DNA of 64,000 bases, taken from JAYFQF01 sp034927285 (GTDB taxonomy: Bacteria; Bacillota; Peptococcia; DRI-13; UBA5745). The stretch is from the NCBI GenBank assembly GCA_034927285.1, contig JAYFQF010000009.1, positions 1-64,000 of the forward strand. The letters run 5' to 3'. The notes beneath the pieces were generated by a model. It saw only the letters and a list, made by a program, of their open reading frames with translations, made no database searches and was not told where the DNA came from. Shown one piece after another: positions 1 through 6,796 of the stretch. Made by a program: the position numbers and the translations under genes. How positions within the stretch are numbered: position 1 is the first letter of the stretch; each line of letters begins with the position of its first letter.

Positions 1-117
1 AGAGTAATTTCCTCGCATGGTGGCCCAGTGCACCACGCCTGCGGCCACCATGCACCATTCCGCCGGAATAGGAGCACCATTCCGCCGGTGACGATGCACC
101 ATCATCTGCGGTCAAGC
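1..117. repeat. IS-end-like repeat cluster at window edge
   Basis: A 15-bp sequence, GCACCATTCCGCCGG, occurs at 52-66 and again at 74-88, with further GGTGCA/TGCACC words on either side. Clusters of short direct repeats like this are typical of the ends of IS21-family elements; that assignment is by resemblance only, because no transposase lies inside the window. The repeats begin just where the coding sequence of the neighbouring secreted protein stops, in the middle of its C-terminal domain, so an inserted element is the simplest reading. Confidence 0.4.
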
Positions 118-2282
118 TGCACTTTTTGAGCGGCGTACGCATTCTGGGCGGGAGCGTCGATGGCCACTTCGGTGGTGACGCTGTTCTTGGTCACTTTGAT
201 GGCGGAAGCGCCAACGGTAACTTCTACGGTGATGCCGTCTTTGACCAATTTAGCGGTCTGAGTGGCATTGTTCCAAACGATATTTTCGTCACCGGTGATC
301 CCCATAGACAGCCCCATATCACGGACGCCCAGGTAGGTGCGGCCATTTTCAATGAAGGGTACGGAGGTGGCAGCAACGGGCTTGCCGTCAACTACGTAGC
401 TGGAAGCGCCAATGATGAAGATGATGTTGTTGCCTTTGATGCCGGAACTTTTTCCAAAGTAGATTTCGCTAGAGCCGGTGTAATACACAGTGCCGACTTT
501 AACGATAACCTGAACTTTTACAGTACCTTCCGTGTTGGAATAAATATCAAAGCTGGAGGTACCTTTATTTTTGATATCGGCTGTGAAGTCCGCATCAAAG
601 CTGCTGTCAACAATCGCACCTTCCGGCTTGCTGATAACAACAACAGAGCTGCCATTTGCATCGCCGTTTTCCAAAGCGGATACAACTTTACCATCCATAT
701 CCACTAACTGAATAACAACATTATTGTCCTCTCCAACTACCGCAGAAGTAGGCGGAACAATTTTAACGGCAGAAATTGGTTTTACGATTTCAATCGTAGC
801 TGTAGCGACTACCTTTTTATCGGTGTGGATAGCGGTAACAATTACATTGCCGGTCTTGTTATTTTCCAGGACTTTTACAGTACCGTCAGTATTAACAGCA
901 GCAATCGCTGTGTTATCTACAGAGAAGGTAACTTCGCTGGCAGCAATTTTCTTGGCATAGCCTTCAGCGTCAACTAACTTAATGGAAGGTTCAGTACTTA
1001 CTTTGTCTTTGGTACCGGGCAAGGCAACAGAATCATATTTCAGGGTCATACCCGTGATGGTGCCCTGTTTCTTAACATTGAAGTTATAAGAAACAGATTT
1101 ACCATTAGCCAAAGTAAATCTAATGGTATAATCGCCATCTTTATCCAGGATGTTTTCCTTGATTTCCAGTTCCAGATTACCATTAGTTTTAGCGGTAACA
1201 TTAATTTGATCTGAAACCTTGTCGGCATCTAATTTTGCTCCGGAAGGTTTAGTGATAACGGAAAACTCGGCATTTTCCAAAGGACTACCAGTTTTTACTT
1301 CCCCTTTATTAAAATTAGGGGCGGAAGTAATGTCAAATTTGTTACTATTAGCATCATAGAAGCTGAATTCAAAAGCAGCTTTTTCTTTCTGGGCAATTTT
1401 CTGATTATCATCGCTCTCCGCTTTAATAACATCAATGCTGGGAGATTCGAACTGCAGATCATCGGTATCAGTAGAAATAGAAGTGGCTCCGTCAGCCTTA
1501 GCCGTTACTTTATACTTGCCAGGTTTGGTAGCGGAAAGTTTAACTTCAGCCTTACCATTAGCATCGGTAGTAACGGTGGTAGCACTTAATGTAGCGCCGG
1601 AAGGCGTAACGGAGAAAGTTACCTCTTTACCGGAAACAGGAGCGTTATTAGTGGCTTTTAAGGTAGCAGTTATGGTGAATCTCTTGGAACCATTAGCCAA
1701 TAATTTTTGACCATTGCCTCCGGTTACCGCAATGGAGAGACCATTGTCAGCAACAGCAGCGGAGGTAAAGGTACCGGTATAAAGCTGACCTCCGATAGCA
1801 CCAGCAGTGCTGGCAGAAGATCCTTCTTTGCCCTGAGCGTAGTTAGCAACAGTAGCCGCAGTTACACTAGTGCCCTCTGCATTAGTACCGAAGGCAATCT
1901 TGGTAGTGCCGGCTACACCTGCATAGATACGGACTTTTACAGTAGATGCAGTAGCTGTCACAGTGACAGCCTCCGAAACGCCTTGCTGTTCGCTCAGCGT
2001 ACCACCCTCAGCAATGTAGATTTTATCTACAGTAGGTCTGGAAGTGGCAATAAAGAATGTGCCCTTTGCATCTGCCCAGGCATTGTCACGCAGGGTTACT
2101 TCATATTCCAGATAATCATTGCTGTCGGTAGCCGGAGCATCATATCCATCGGCAGCGGCAGACTCTTCCTTTACGGTAACAGATGAATAGTTGTAGTCAG
2201 GATTAGCAGCAAATGCAGCCATCGGCAGAATGCTGATCAGCATCGCAGCCAAAACAACTAAGGCTAAAACCTTTTTCTTCAA
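102..2282 (-). CDS. Secreted Ig-like repeat protein with C-terminal stalk domain, probably 3'-truncated
   Basis: About 726 residues, exported to the cell surface. The TTG start at 2282 follows AAGGAGGG at good spacing and gives a classic signal peptide (MKKKVLALVV..., cleavage after AFA near residue 25). The body holds bacterial Ig-like repeats: an invasin/Big_1-like unit near 205-275 (PVSGKEVTFSVTPSGA) and a Big_2-like unit near 410-500. The end (about 630-715) is a copper-amine-oxidase N-terminal-like stalk domain (VDGKPV..FIENGRTYLGVRD..VWN). In other proteins this domain continues past the VAIDAP motif; here it stops after some 15 unrelated residues at the repeat cluster, suggesting truncation. 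The role is probably S-layer or cell-wall associated. No enzymatic motif is visible. High Thr/Ala/Val content fits a surface protein. Confidence 0.8.
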   Translation of the reverse strand: MKKKVLALVVLAAMLISILPMAAFAANPDYNYSSVTVKEESAAADGYDAPATDSNDYLEYEVTLRDNAWADAKGTFFIATSRPTVDKIYIAEGGTLSEQQGVSEAVTVTATASTVKVRIYAGVAGTTKIAFGTNAEGTSVTAATVANYAQGKEGSSASTAGAIGGQLYTGTFTSAAVADNGLSIAVTGGNGQKLLANGSKRFTITATLKATNNAPVSGKEVTFSVTPSGATLSATTVTTDANGKAEVKLSATKPGKYKVTAKADGATSISTDTDDLQFESPSIDVIKAESDDNQKIAQKEKAAFEFSFYDANSNKFDITSAPNFNKGEVKTGSPLENAEFSVITKPSGAKLDADKVSDQINVTAKTNGNLELEIKENILDKDGDYTIRFTLANGKSVSYNFNVKKQGTITGMTLKYDSVALPGTKDKVSTEPSIKLVDAEGYAKKIAASEVTFSVDNTAIAAVNTDGTVKVLENNKTGNVIVTAIHTDKKVVATATIEIVKPISAVKIVPPTSAVVGEDNNVVIQLVDMDGKVVSALENGDANGSSVVVISKPEGAIVDSSFDADFTADIKNKGTSSFDIYSNTEGTVKVQVIVKVGTVYYTGSSEIYFGKSSGIKGNNIIFIIGASSYVVDGKPVAATSVPFIENGRTYLGVRDMGLSMGITGDENIVWNNATQTAKLVKDGITVEVTVGASAIKVTKNSVTTEVAIDAPAQNAYAAQKVQLDRR

Positions 2283-2424
2283 GAGAAATCCCTCCTTAAA
2301 TTTTAGGGTTGTGCAATAAATCTTCACGATTCCTACTTTTTCGGGGGCTTCCTGGATTTAACAATTAGGTTTATGCAATCTTTCCTATCAGAAGCTGTGT
2401 CCGCCGGCGGGAGGCAGGTATAAC

Positions 2425-2451
2425 AAAAAAGCCCGGCGAATCTTCGCCGGG
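2425..2451 (-). terminator. Rho-independent terminator of the LRR/stalk gene
   Basis: On the minus strand, CCCGGCGAA and TTCGCCGGG form a 9-bp stem with a 2-base loop, followed by a run of six T. It lies just downstream of the minus-strand gene ending at 2495. Confidence 0.88.
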
Positions 2452-2494
2452 TCAAGCCTTCCTAATTCAACTGCAACTGCTGATTCAAACCGCT

Positions 2495-4393
2495 TTAATA
2501 CACAATCCGGATCCGCCCGTCCTGGGACCACCACAGTACGGTGGCGCCGATTTCCGCAGAGATGTATCGCAGGGGCACCAGCATCCGGCCGTTGATGGTA
2601 TAAGACTGCATGTCGGTGCCGCTGATGGAGCCGCTTTGACTAAGATAGAGAGTTTTATTCCGGTAGGAGATCCGGGCGGTTTTGGAGATGCTGTTCCACT
2701 GGACCGTGGCGCCCATTCGCTCGAATACAGAACGGATAGGGACCATGGTGCTGCCCTGATAAAGCAAGGGAGCGGGATCCACGCCGGCGGTAGTGCCGTC
2801 CGACAACGCCATGGTATTGGAATTGAGCCTTAAGTCGATCCAGTTTACCGCCTTTGCCCGGGTGCCCAGGCCGTAACGGCCGGCGCCGTTCAGGAGATAA
2901 TTAAACCGGTAGGTGGTTTTATCAAAAGTACCCCCCAGGATATCCAGGGAGGAGCCGTTGTCTTTGATGGCGGTGAGATGCTCAAAGTCCCAGGCGGTAA
3001 AGTCCTGGCCTCGCAGATAAAGCAGGGCGGTTACCGGCGCCGGCAGGTCCAGGTTCGTTAACCCTTTGCCCGGCACAGAAAGCTGTACCTGGAAGTTATA
3101 GTCTTTGTACTGCAGAGAAAAGATCTCTTTTTCGGAAAAACGGCTGGGGCCAAAGCCTACGGGCCGCATATCGTAAGGGTCCAGCGTGATGACGATGGAG
3201 GAACTGGCGCTGACGGCGGCCTGATTGGCCAGGGAAATCAGATTGTCCTTTTCCAGGGTCAGGTTGCCGAAATCGTGGGTCAGGACCAGCTTTTTTTCCT
3301 GGGCCGCTAGTTGAGAAAGCAGGCCGGGGCTGAAGGAGGCCCTGCCGTCCCGGAAGCGGGTCATATCCACTACGGCGTTATTACTGCGGCCACTGACGGC
3401 GATTTCCACGGCGGAGTCCCCGTTATTTGACGAGGTGGCGCCGGGCCGTTCCGAGGCGTCGGCCCAGACCGTCACCGGAATATTCACCTGGTGAAAGGTG
3501 AGGTTCATGTTATCGTATTGCTTCAAGGTATAGGAGGTCAGGTTCAGGCTGATCAATAAGGAGTCGGTGCCGGCTTTATTGGCGGTGACCAGGAAACGGT
3601 ACTCTTCCCGGGTCAGTTGCAGGGGACTGTTGTCGCCGTTGACCAGGCTGGCGACAATCAGGGCAGGCGGCACGGTATTGTTCGGGTTTGTGGAGCTGGT
3701 GATGCTGATAAAGGGTATCGCCTGCTGTCCTTTTGGCGAGAGGTTGATGGCGCTGATGTCTTTTACCACCAAAGTGGCGGGGCGGATTTTATTGGCCTCG
3801 TAAATAAAATTCCCTTCGTAATTCACGCTGCAGCCCGAGGGGATGATGGTCAGCTTATTGGTCAGAAAATTATTGCTGAGGTTGATGGACTTCAATGCCG
3901 CCGGCAGCTTGGTGTAGGACGGAGAGGTCAGGCGGTTGTTGGCCAGATCCAGGGAAGTCATTTTGCCGGGCCAGGCCGCGTCATTAATATTGGTGATAGC
4001 ATTATGGGCTATGGACAGGGTCCGGATATTTTCGGGGAATTCCACCCAGCTTAATGTCGTCAATTTATTGGAGTCCAGGTTCAGGCCGGTCAGGCTGGTG
4101 AAATAGGCAAGCCCTTTTAAGCCGGTGATGCCCTGGCCGCTCAGATCCAGAGAGGTCCGCTTGAAGATAGGATCGTCGGCGCTGAGGGGAAATTCCAGGC
4201 GTTCGCCGGTGACACTGCGGATCGCCGCGATCAAAGAAGGGCTGAACGCGGAAGCGGAATAGCTGTCTAATCCCAGGACCGGCATTGACTTCAGGGAGAG
4301 CAGAAGAACCAGCAGCAGGGCAGTCAAAAGGAAGCCTTGCAATTTCTGACATTTTTTATTGATTTTTTCTTTACGCCAAAGCAGATTATTCAC
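2495..4393 (-). CDS. Secreted leucine-rich-repeat protein with stalk domain
   Basis: About 632 residues. I chose the GTG at 4393, which sits 7 bases after GGGGAGG; an upstream TTG has no ribosome binding site. A signal sequence (LLTALLLVLLLSL) is followed near residues 70-190 by short leucine-rich repeats (TSLDLSGQGITGLKGL, LTGLNLDSNKLTTL, SLDLANNRLTS). The C-terminal 110 residues are a copper-amine-oxidase-like stalk domain with two subrepeats (MVPIRSVFERMGATVQWN and MLVPLRYISAEIGATVLWW). This is the complete version of the domain that looks cut short in the neighbouring surface protein. The likely role is surface adhesion or wall binding; the ligand is unknown. It is a single gene with its own terminator. 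Confidence 0.82.
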   Translation of the reverse strand: MNNLLWRKEKINKKCQKLQGFLLTALLLVLLLSLKSMPVLGLDSYSASAFSPSLIAAIRSVTGERLEFPLSADDPIFKRTSLDLSGQGITGLKGLAYFTSLTGLNLDSNKLTTLSWVEFPENIRTLSIAHNAITNINDAAWPGKMTSLDLANNRLTSPSYTKLPAALKSINLSNNFLTNKLTIIPSGCSVNYEGNFIYEANKIRPATLVVKDISAINLSPKGQQAIPFISITSSTNPNNTVPPALIVASLVNGDNSPLQLTREEYRFLVTANKAGTDSLLISLNLTSYTLKQYDNMNLTFHQVNIPVTVWADASERPGATSSNNGDSAVEIAVSGRSNNAVVDMTRFRDGRASFSPGLLSQLAAQEKKLVLTHDFGNLTLEKDNLISLANQAAVSASSSIVITLDPYDMRPVGFGPSRFSEKEIFSLQYKDYNFQVQLSVPGKGLTNLDLPAPVTALLYLRGQDFTAWDFEHLTAIKDNGSSLDILGGTFDKTTYRFNYLLNGAGRYGLGTRAKAVNWIDLRLNSNTMALSDGTTAGVDPAPLLYQGSTMVPIRSVFERMGATVQWNSISKTARISYRNKTLYLSQSGSISGTDMQSYTINGRMLVPLRYISAEIGATVLWWSQDGRIRIVY

Positions 4394-4587
4394 TCTGCAG
4401 CCTCCCCGGCACAAGTCGTATCAATGGATACTCCCATTCTAATACAAGATCTATAGGGAAAAAAGATAGCGCAAAAAAAGAATACAAATTGTTCAAAGCC
4501 TGTTAACAGTTTACCTTAGTTGACGCCATTGATTTCCAAATTATTCCATGATAAGATAAAAAGCGAGAGAAGGTGAAAGAAATCGGC

Positions 4588-4610
4588 CGAGCTTTATCAG
4601 GAAAGCTTCA
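4588..4610 (+). pseudogene. Remnant of a second copy of the nuclease-like gene
   Basis: The 23 bases at 4588-4610 (starting CGAGCTTTATCAGG) are identical to 5444-5466 inside the intact gene, where they encode the ELYQESF stretch just after the WEH motif. The upstream copy also reads ELYQESF in frame before diverging. This suggests a former tandem paralogue, mostly lost by insertion or recombination. Confidence 0.45.
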
Positions 4611-4656
4611 AGGTGATTTATGGCTGGCAGAAGGAGACCGCTCCGCTCCGGCAAAG

Positions 4657-4767
4657 GTGATCTTCAACTGATGAAAAGAGCCTGCTCCAGAAACATAAAA
4701 GTGATCTTCAACTGATGAAAAGAGTCTGCTCCGGCAACATAAAGTTGACCTCCGGCTGATGAAAAGG
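4657..4767. repeat. Three-unit direct repeat, IS-end-like
   Basis: The words GTGATCTTCAACTGATGAAA at 4657 and 4701, and a diverged copy with CTGATGAAAAG from 4744, repeat with a period of 43-44 bases. The intervening CTGCTCC(A/G)G.AACATAAA is also shared. The units abut almost without spacers, so this is not a CRISPR. It resembles the multiple terminal repeats of IS21-type elements whose transposase genes are gone. Confidence 0.6.
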
Positions 4768-4829
4768 GAATAAGTCTATATTAATTTGGATGATATGGCA
4801 TTGGGATTTTCCACTGACGGAAGGGGAAT

Positions 4830-5612
4830 ATGGTGGACTGGTTTTATGAGGCCCTGAGCCGCCGGGCGGCAGAGCTGGACAGGCAAAATCAAATTCTGGA
4901 GAAAAGAAAAAATGAGCTGTCCAGCGGCAGCGTTTATTTGCGCCGTATTACAGGGAAGGAATATCTGTATTTTGACGGCCGCAAGGGCAGCCAAAAGATA
5001 TGCACCAGCATATCGCAGGAAGAGGAAGGGGAGCTATGCCGGGAGATGGCTTACCGGGAATATTTGCAGGAAATAATGAAAACTAACGGCTATAACCTGA
5101 GGCAGATTCAACGTTGTAAGGAAAAATATAAGCCGAAACCAGTAATGCCGGAAACTGCCGGTAATTTTTTGGCGCGTTTAAAAAAGCCGGACGACTTTTC
5201 CTATCTATATACTGACGGGGGAGATTATCGCTCTGATGAGTTGACCCACCGCAGCCTTTGCGGCATTTTTGTTCGGTCTAAATCAGAACTGGCCATTGCG
5301 GATTTGCTTTATAGCTATGGCATTCGCTTTCATTATGAAAAAAGGCTAAAGCTGGGACTTAGCTATGTTTTGCCGGATTTTACTATATACCCCGGTATCC
5401 GACGGCAGACTATATATTGGGAGCATTGCGGCCTCCTGGATAACGAGCTTTATCAGGAAAGCTTCAGAAAAAAGCTGGTACGCTACTTTTGTAACGGTCT
5501 TTGGCCGGGATTGAATCTGATCTGTACCTATGATGAAGCTGGCTGTCTGGATATGCAGAAGGTGGAAAGGTTGATCCGGGTTTTTCAGCTTCAACCTCAA
5601 ACGGAAGAATAA
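4830..5612 (+). CDS. Orphan PD-(D/E)XK-like nuclease-fold protein
   Basis: 260 residues. The N-terminal half is charged and helical (residues 1-45 look coiled coil: RRAAELDRQNQILEKRKNEL). The C-terminal half carries the pattern of a restriction-endonuclease-like fold: E153 in VRSKSELAIADLL, D183 in LPDFTI and E198 in IYWEHCG, with the spacing expected for a PD-(D/E)XK metal site in which the usual last lysine is replaced. I recall uncharacterised clostridial proteins with the same RSKSE...PDF...WEH signature, but no known function. The ATG follows GGAAGGGG. It stands alone among repeats and mobile remnants, consistent with an accessory defence or mobile-element gene. Function is inferred from motif only. 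Confidence 0.6.
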   Translation: MVDWFYEALSRRAAELDRQNQILEKRKNELSSGSVYLRRITGKEYLYFDGRKGSQKICTSISQEEEGELCREMAYREYLQEIMKTNGYNLRQIQRCKEKYKPKPVMPETAGNFLARLKKPDDFSYLYTDGGDYRSDELTHRSLCGIFVRSKSELAIADLLYSYGIRFHYEKRLKLGLSYVLPDFTIYPGIRRQTIYWEHCGLLDNELYQESFRKKLVRYFCNGLWPGLNLICTYDEAGCLDMQKVERLIRVFQLQPQTEE

Positions 5613-5698
5613 TACTCTAGGGATATAAAGAGGGATATAAAATGGAAGAAGGGCATTGCCGGCCACTGCTACTTCAGGAATATCCGGAAAAGTAATTG

Positions 5699-5914
5699 TT
5701 TACCGGGATTCAGGATTGTTTTTAAACGAAATCCCGGTAAAAATCCTCCGATAGAGCATTTTTCCTCTATTCAACCGATAATGTTGAACGATTTTCCGAT
5801 CAGGGAACCCAAGAGTCCTTCTGAAAAGGACAAATCGTTAAGCTGTACATAATATAGGGATAGAAAAAATATTTACCGGGATTTCGTTTAAAAACATAGC
5901 AAAATCCCGGTAAA
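5699..5914. repeat. 216-bp element with nested inverted repeats (copy 1)
   Basis: Two 43-bp units, 5699-5741 and 5872-5914, bracket a 130-bp core. Each unit is itself an imperfect palindrome: TTTACCGGGATT(T) at its left end and (A)AATCCCGGTAAA at its right end, 12-13 bp arms. The two units are inverted relative to each other: the reverse complement of the first shares its first 24 bases or so with the second (TTTACCGGGATTTCGTTTAA...). A second element of 217 bp with the same architecture lies at 28275-28491. This could be a MITE-like non-autonomous element or a structured RNA or protein-binding element. No transposase is nearby. Confidence 0.75.
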
Positions 5915-6136
5915 CATGATTCGATATTGCCTGAAAAACAGGAATGATTCCTGAAAGGTTCCGAAAGGAGCCCAGGGAGCCATTAAGGGAGCGAGCAATT
6001 GAACCCTTATTCCGCTAAGCCGTGTCACGGGTCTTGCGGGCTTTTGTCCTGTTACTGCCGCTGATGAATTCAGTTGCTGCTTCATTAATTACCGGGTCCC
6101 GCCGTTTCCTGGTTTTTCTTATTATGTAAAAAACGG

Positions 6137-6142
6137 TATAAT
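6137..6142 (+). promoter_or_regulatory. -10 box of the toxin mRNA
   Basis: TATAAT at 6137-6142 is a perfect -10; the region 17 bases upstream (about 6114-6119) is only T-rich and a poor -35. The predicted start near 6149 lies just before GGAACTGTTGC (6152-6162). Confidence 0.55.
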
Positions 6143-6216
6143 AACCATATGGGAACTGTTGCTAGGCGGTTTTTCCTCTCATCTTCAGATTTTGAAATGA
6201 GAGGGGGTGATGTCTA

Positions 6217-6300
6217 ATGCTGATATCGTGGATGGAGTTCTTGACCTTCTGCCTTGTTGCGTTGGCATTCGCTTCCTTGTTGAAAAACAAGGATAAATAA
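6217..6300 (+). CDS. Small hydrophobic peptide, candidate type I (holin-like) toxin
   Basis: 27 residues: an N-terminal MLISWMEFLT, a single hydrophobic segment through about residue 22 (FCLVALAFASLL), and a charged tail KNKDK. This matches the size and layout of membrane peptides of type I toxin-antitoxin loci (holin-like, TxpA/Fst type). The ATG at 6217 follows GAGAGGGGGTGATG. The surroundings support the call: a perfect -10 upstream, a converging promoter downstream on the other strand, a hairpin between them, and complementarity between the mRNA 5' end (6152-6162) and 3' region (6360-6370) that could sequester translation. The family assignment is by resemblance; a spurious small ORF is possible but less likely given the context. 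Confidence 0.6.
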   Translation: MLISWMEFLTFCLVALAFASLLKNKDK

Positions 6301-6377
6301 ATGACCGCCTGTTAAACAGGCGGTCAAACCCTTTACGAGGGACTGCCGCCCGTCCAAAAGCAACAGTTCCTATATCT
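6293..6377 (-). ncRNA. Candidate antisense antitoxin RNA
   Basis: A minus-strand promoter (-35 TTGAAG, -10 TAAGAT) would start an RNA near 6377 that reads toward the toxin gene and stops at the GACCGCCTG hairpin (6302-6326), which on this strand is followed by TTTATTTATCC. The roughly 80-nt RNA would overlap the 3' end of the toxin mRNA, the arrangement known for type I antitoxins. Its 5' end repeats the mRNA 5' word GGAACTGTTGC. Confidence 0.5.
6302..6326. terminator. Shared hairpin between toxin and antisense RNA
   Basis: TGACCGCCTG and CAGGCGGTCA form a perfect 10-bp stem with a short TTAAA loop. T-rich sequence follows it on the minus strand (TTTATTTATCC), making it a plausible terminator for the antisense RNA; on the plus strand the following AAACCCTTTA is weaker. 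Confidence 0.65.
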
Positions 6378-6383
6378 ATATAT

Positions 6384-6412
6384 ATCTTAACATATAGCTT
6401 TTTATACTTCAA
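6384..6412 (-). promoter_or_regulatory. Promoter of the antisense RNA
   Basis: On the minus strand, -35 TTGAAG (6407-6412), 17-bp spacer, -10 TAAGAT (6384-6389). It points at the toxin gene. Confidence 0.55.
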
Positions 6413-6414
6413 GC

Positions 6415-6708
6415 CCCAATGATTTTCGTTAGTGCCAGACAAACGCTGGCATTTGTTATTGTCTATGACGCCGTCTTTGCCATATTGCCTAGGACGATAA
6501 GCCGACGCGTCCCGGTTTGCGCCGCGCTTTGTTCGGCGGGCCCTATCGCTTCACGCTTGCTCTTAAAGCGCTAGTCGCAGGTGCCCTGCCAGACCTTGCC
6601 GCAGGCCCTGCTGGTGGTCTGCCGCGGGCTTTGTTCCGGGCCTCGCCCAGTCCCCGGCGCTGCACCAAAAAATTCAGTTACTGTTCACGAATTACCAGCC
6701 GTCGGTAT
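6415..6708. other. Non-coding stretch upstream of the secA promoter
   Basis: TGCCAG and CTGGCA form a small hairpin near 6433-6451, possibly a weak terminator. AATTCAGTTACTG near 6671 echoes AATTCAGTTGCTG near 6067. Nothing else is recognised. Confidence 0.4.
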
Positions 6709-6737
6709 TTGATTACCCTGCCCATCAGTGATACAAT
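6709..6737 (+). promoter_or_regulatory. Sigma-A-type promoter of secA
   Basis: TTGATT (6709-6714), 17-bp spacer, TACAAT (6732-6737), about 60 bases before the secA start. Confidence 0.6.
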
Positions 6738-6796
6738 AGACTGGTTAAAGACTGCTTATTGGCAGGCCTTACAAGCGAAGAAAAGAGGTGCCGTTC

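Larger units (their letters stand above)
4394..4829. other. Intergenic region between divergent genes, with direct repeats
   Basis: The segment separates the minus-strand LRR gene from the plus-strand nuclease-like gene. It holds a 23-bp copy of part of that nuclease gene (4588-4610) and a three-unit direct repeat (4657-4767). No convincing sigma-A promoter with both boxes was found. Confidence 0.6.
5613..6216. other. Long non-coding stretch with the nested inverted-repeat element
   Basis: About 600 bases without a credible gene. It contains the 216-bp nested-repeat element (5699-5914) and the promoter and leader of the small toxin gene (6137-6216). A small hairpin (CCTGAAAAACAGG) lies at 5931-5943. 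The rest shows nothing recognisable. Confidence 0.6.

Noticed and set aside
4657..4767. Possible CRISPR array
   Set aside because: Only three units, nearly identical over their whole period with no unique spacers, and no cas genes.
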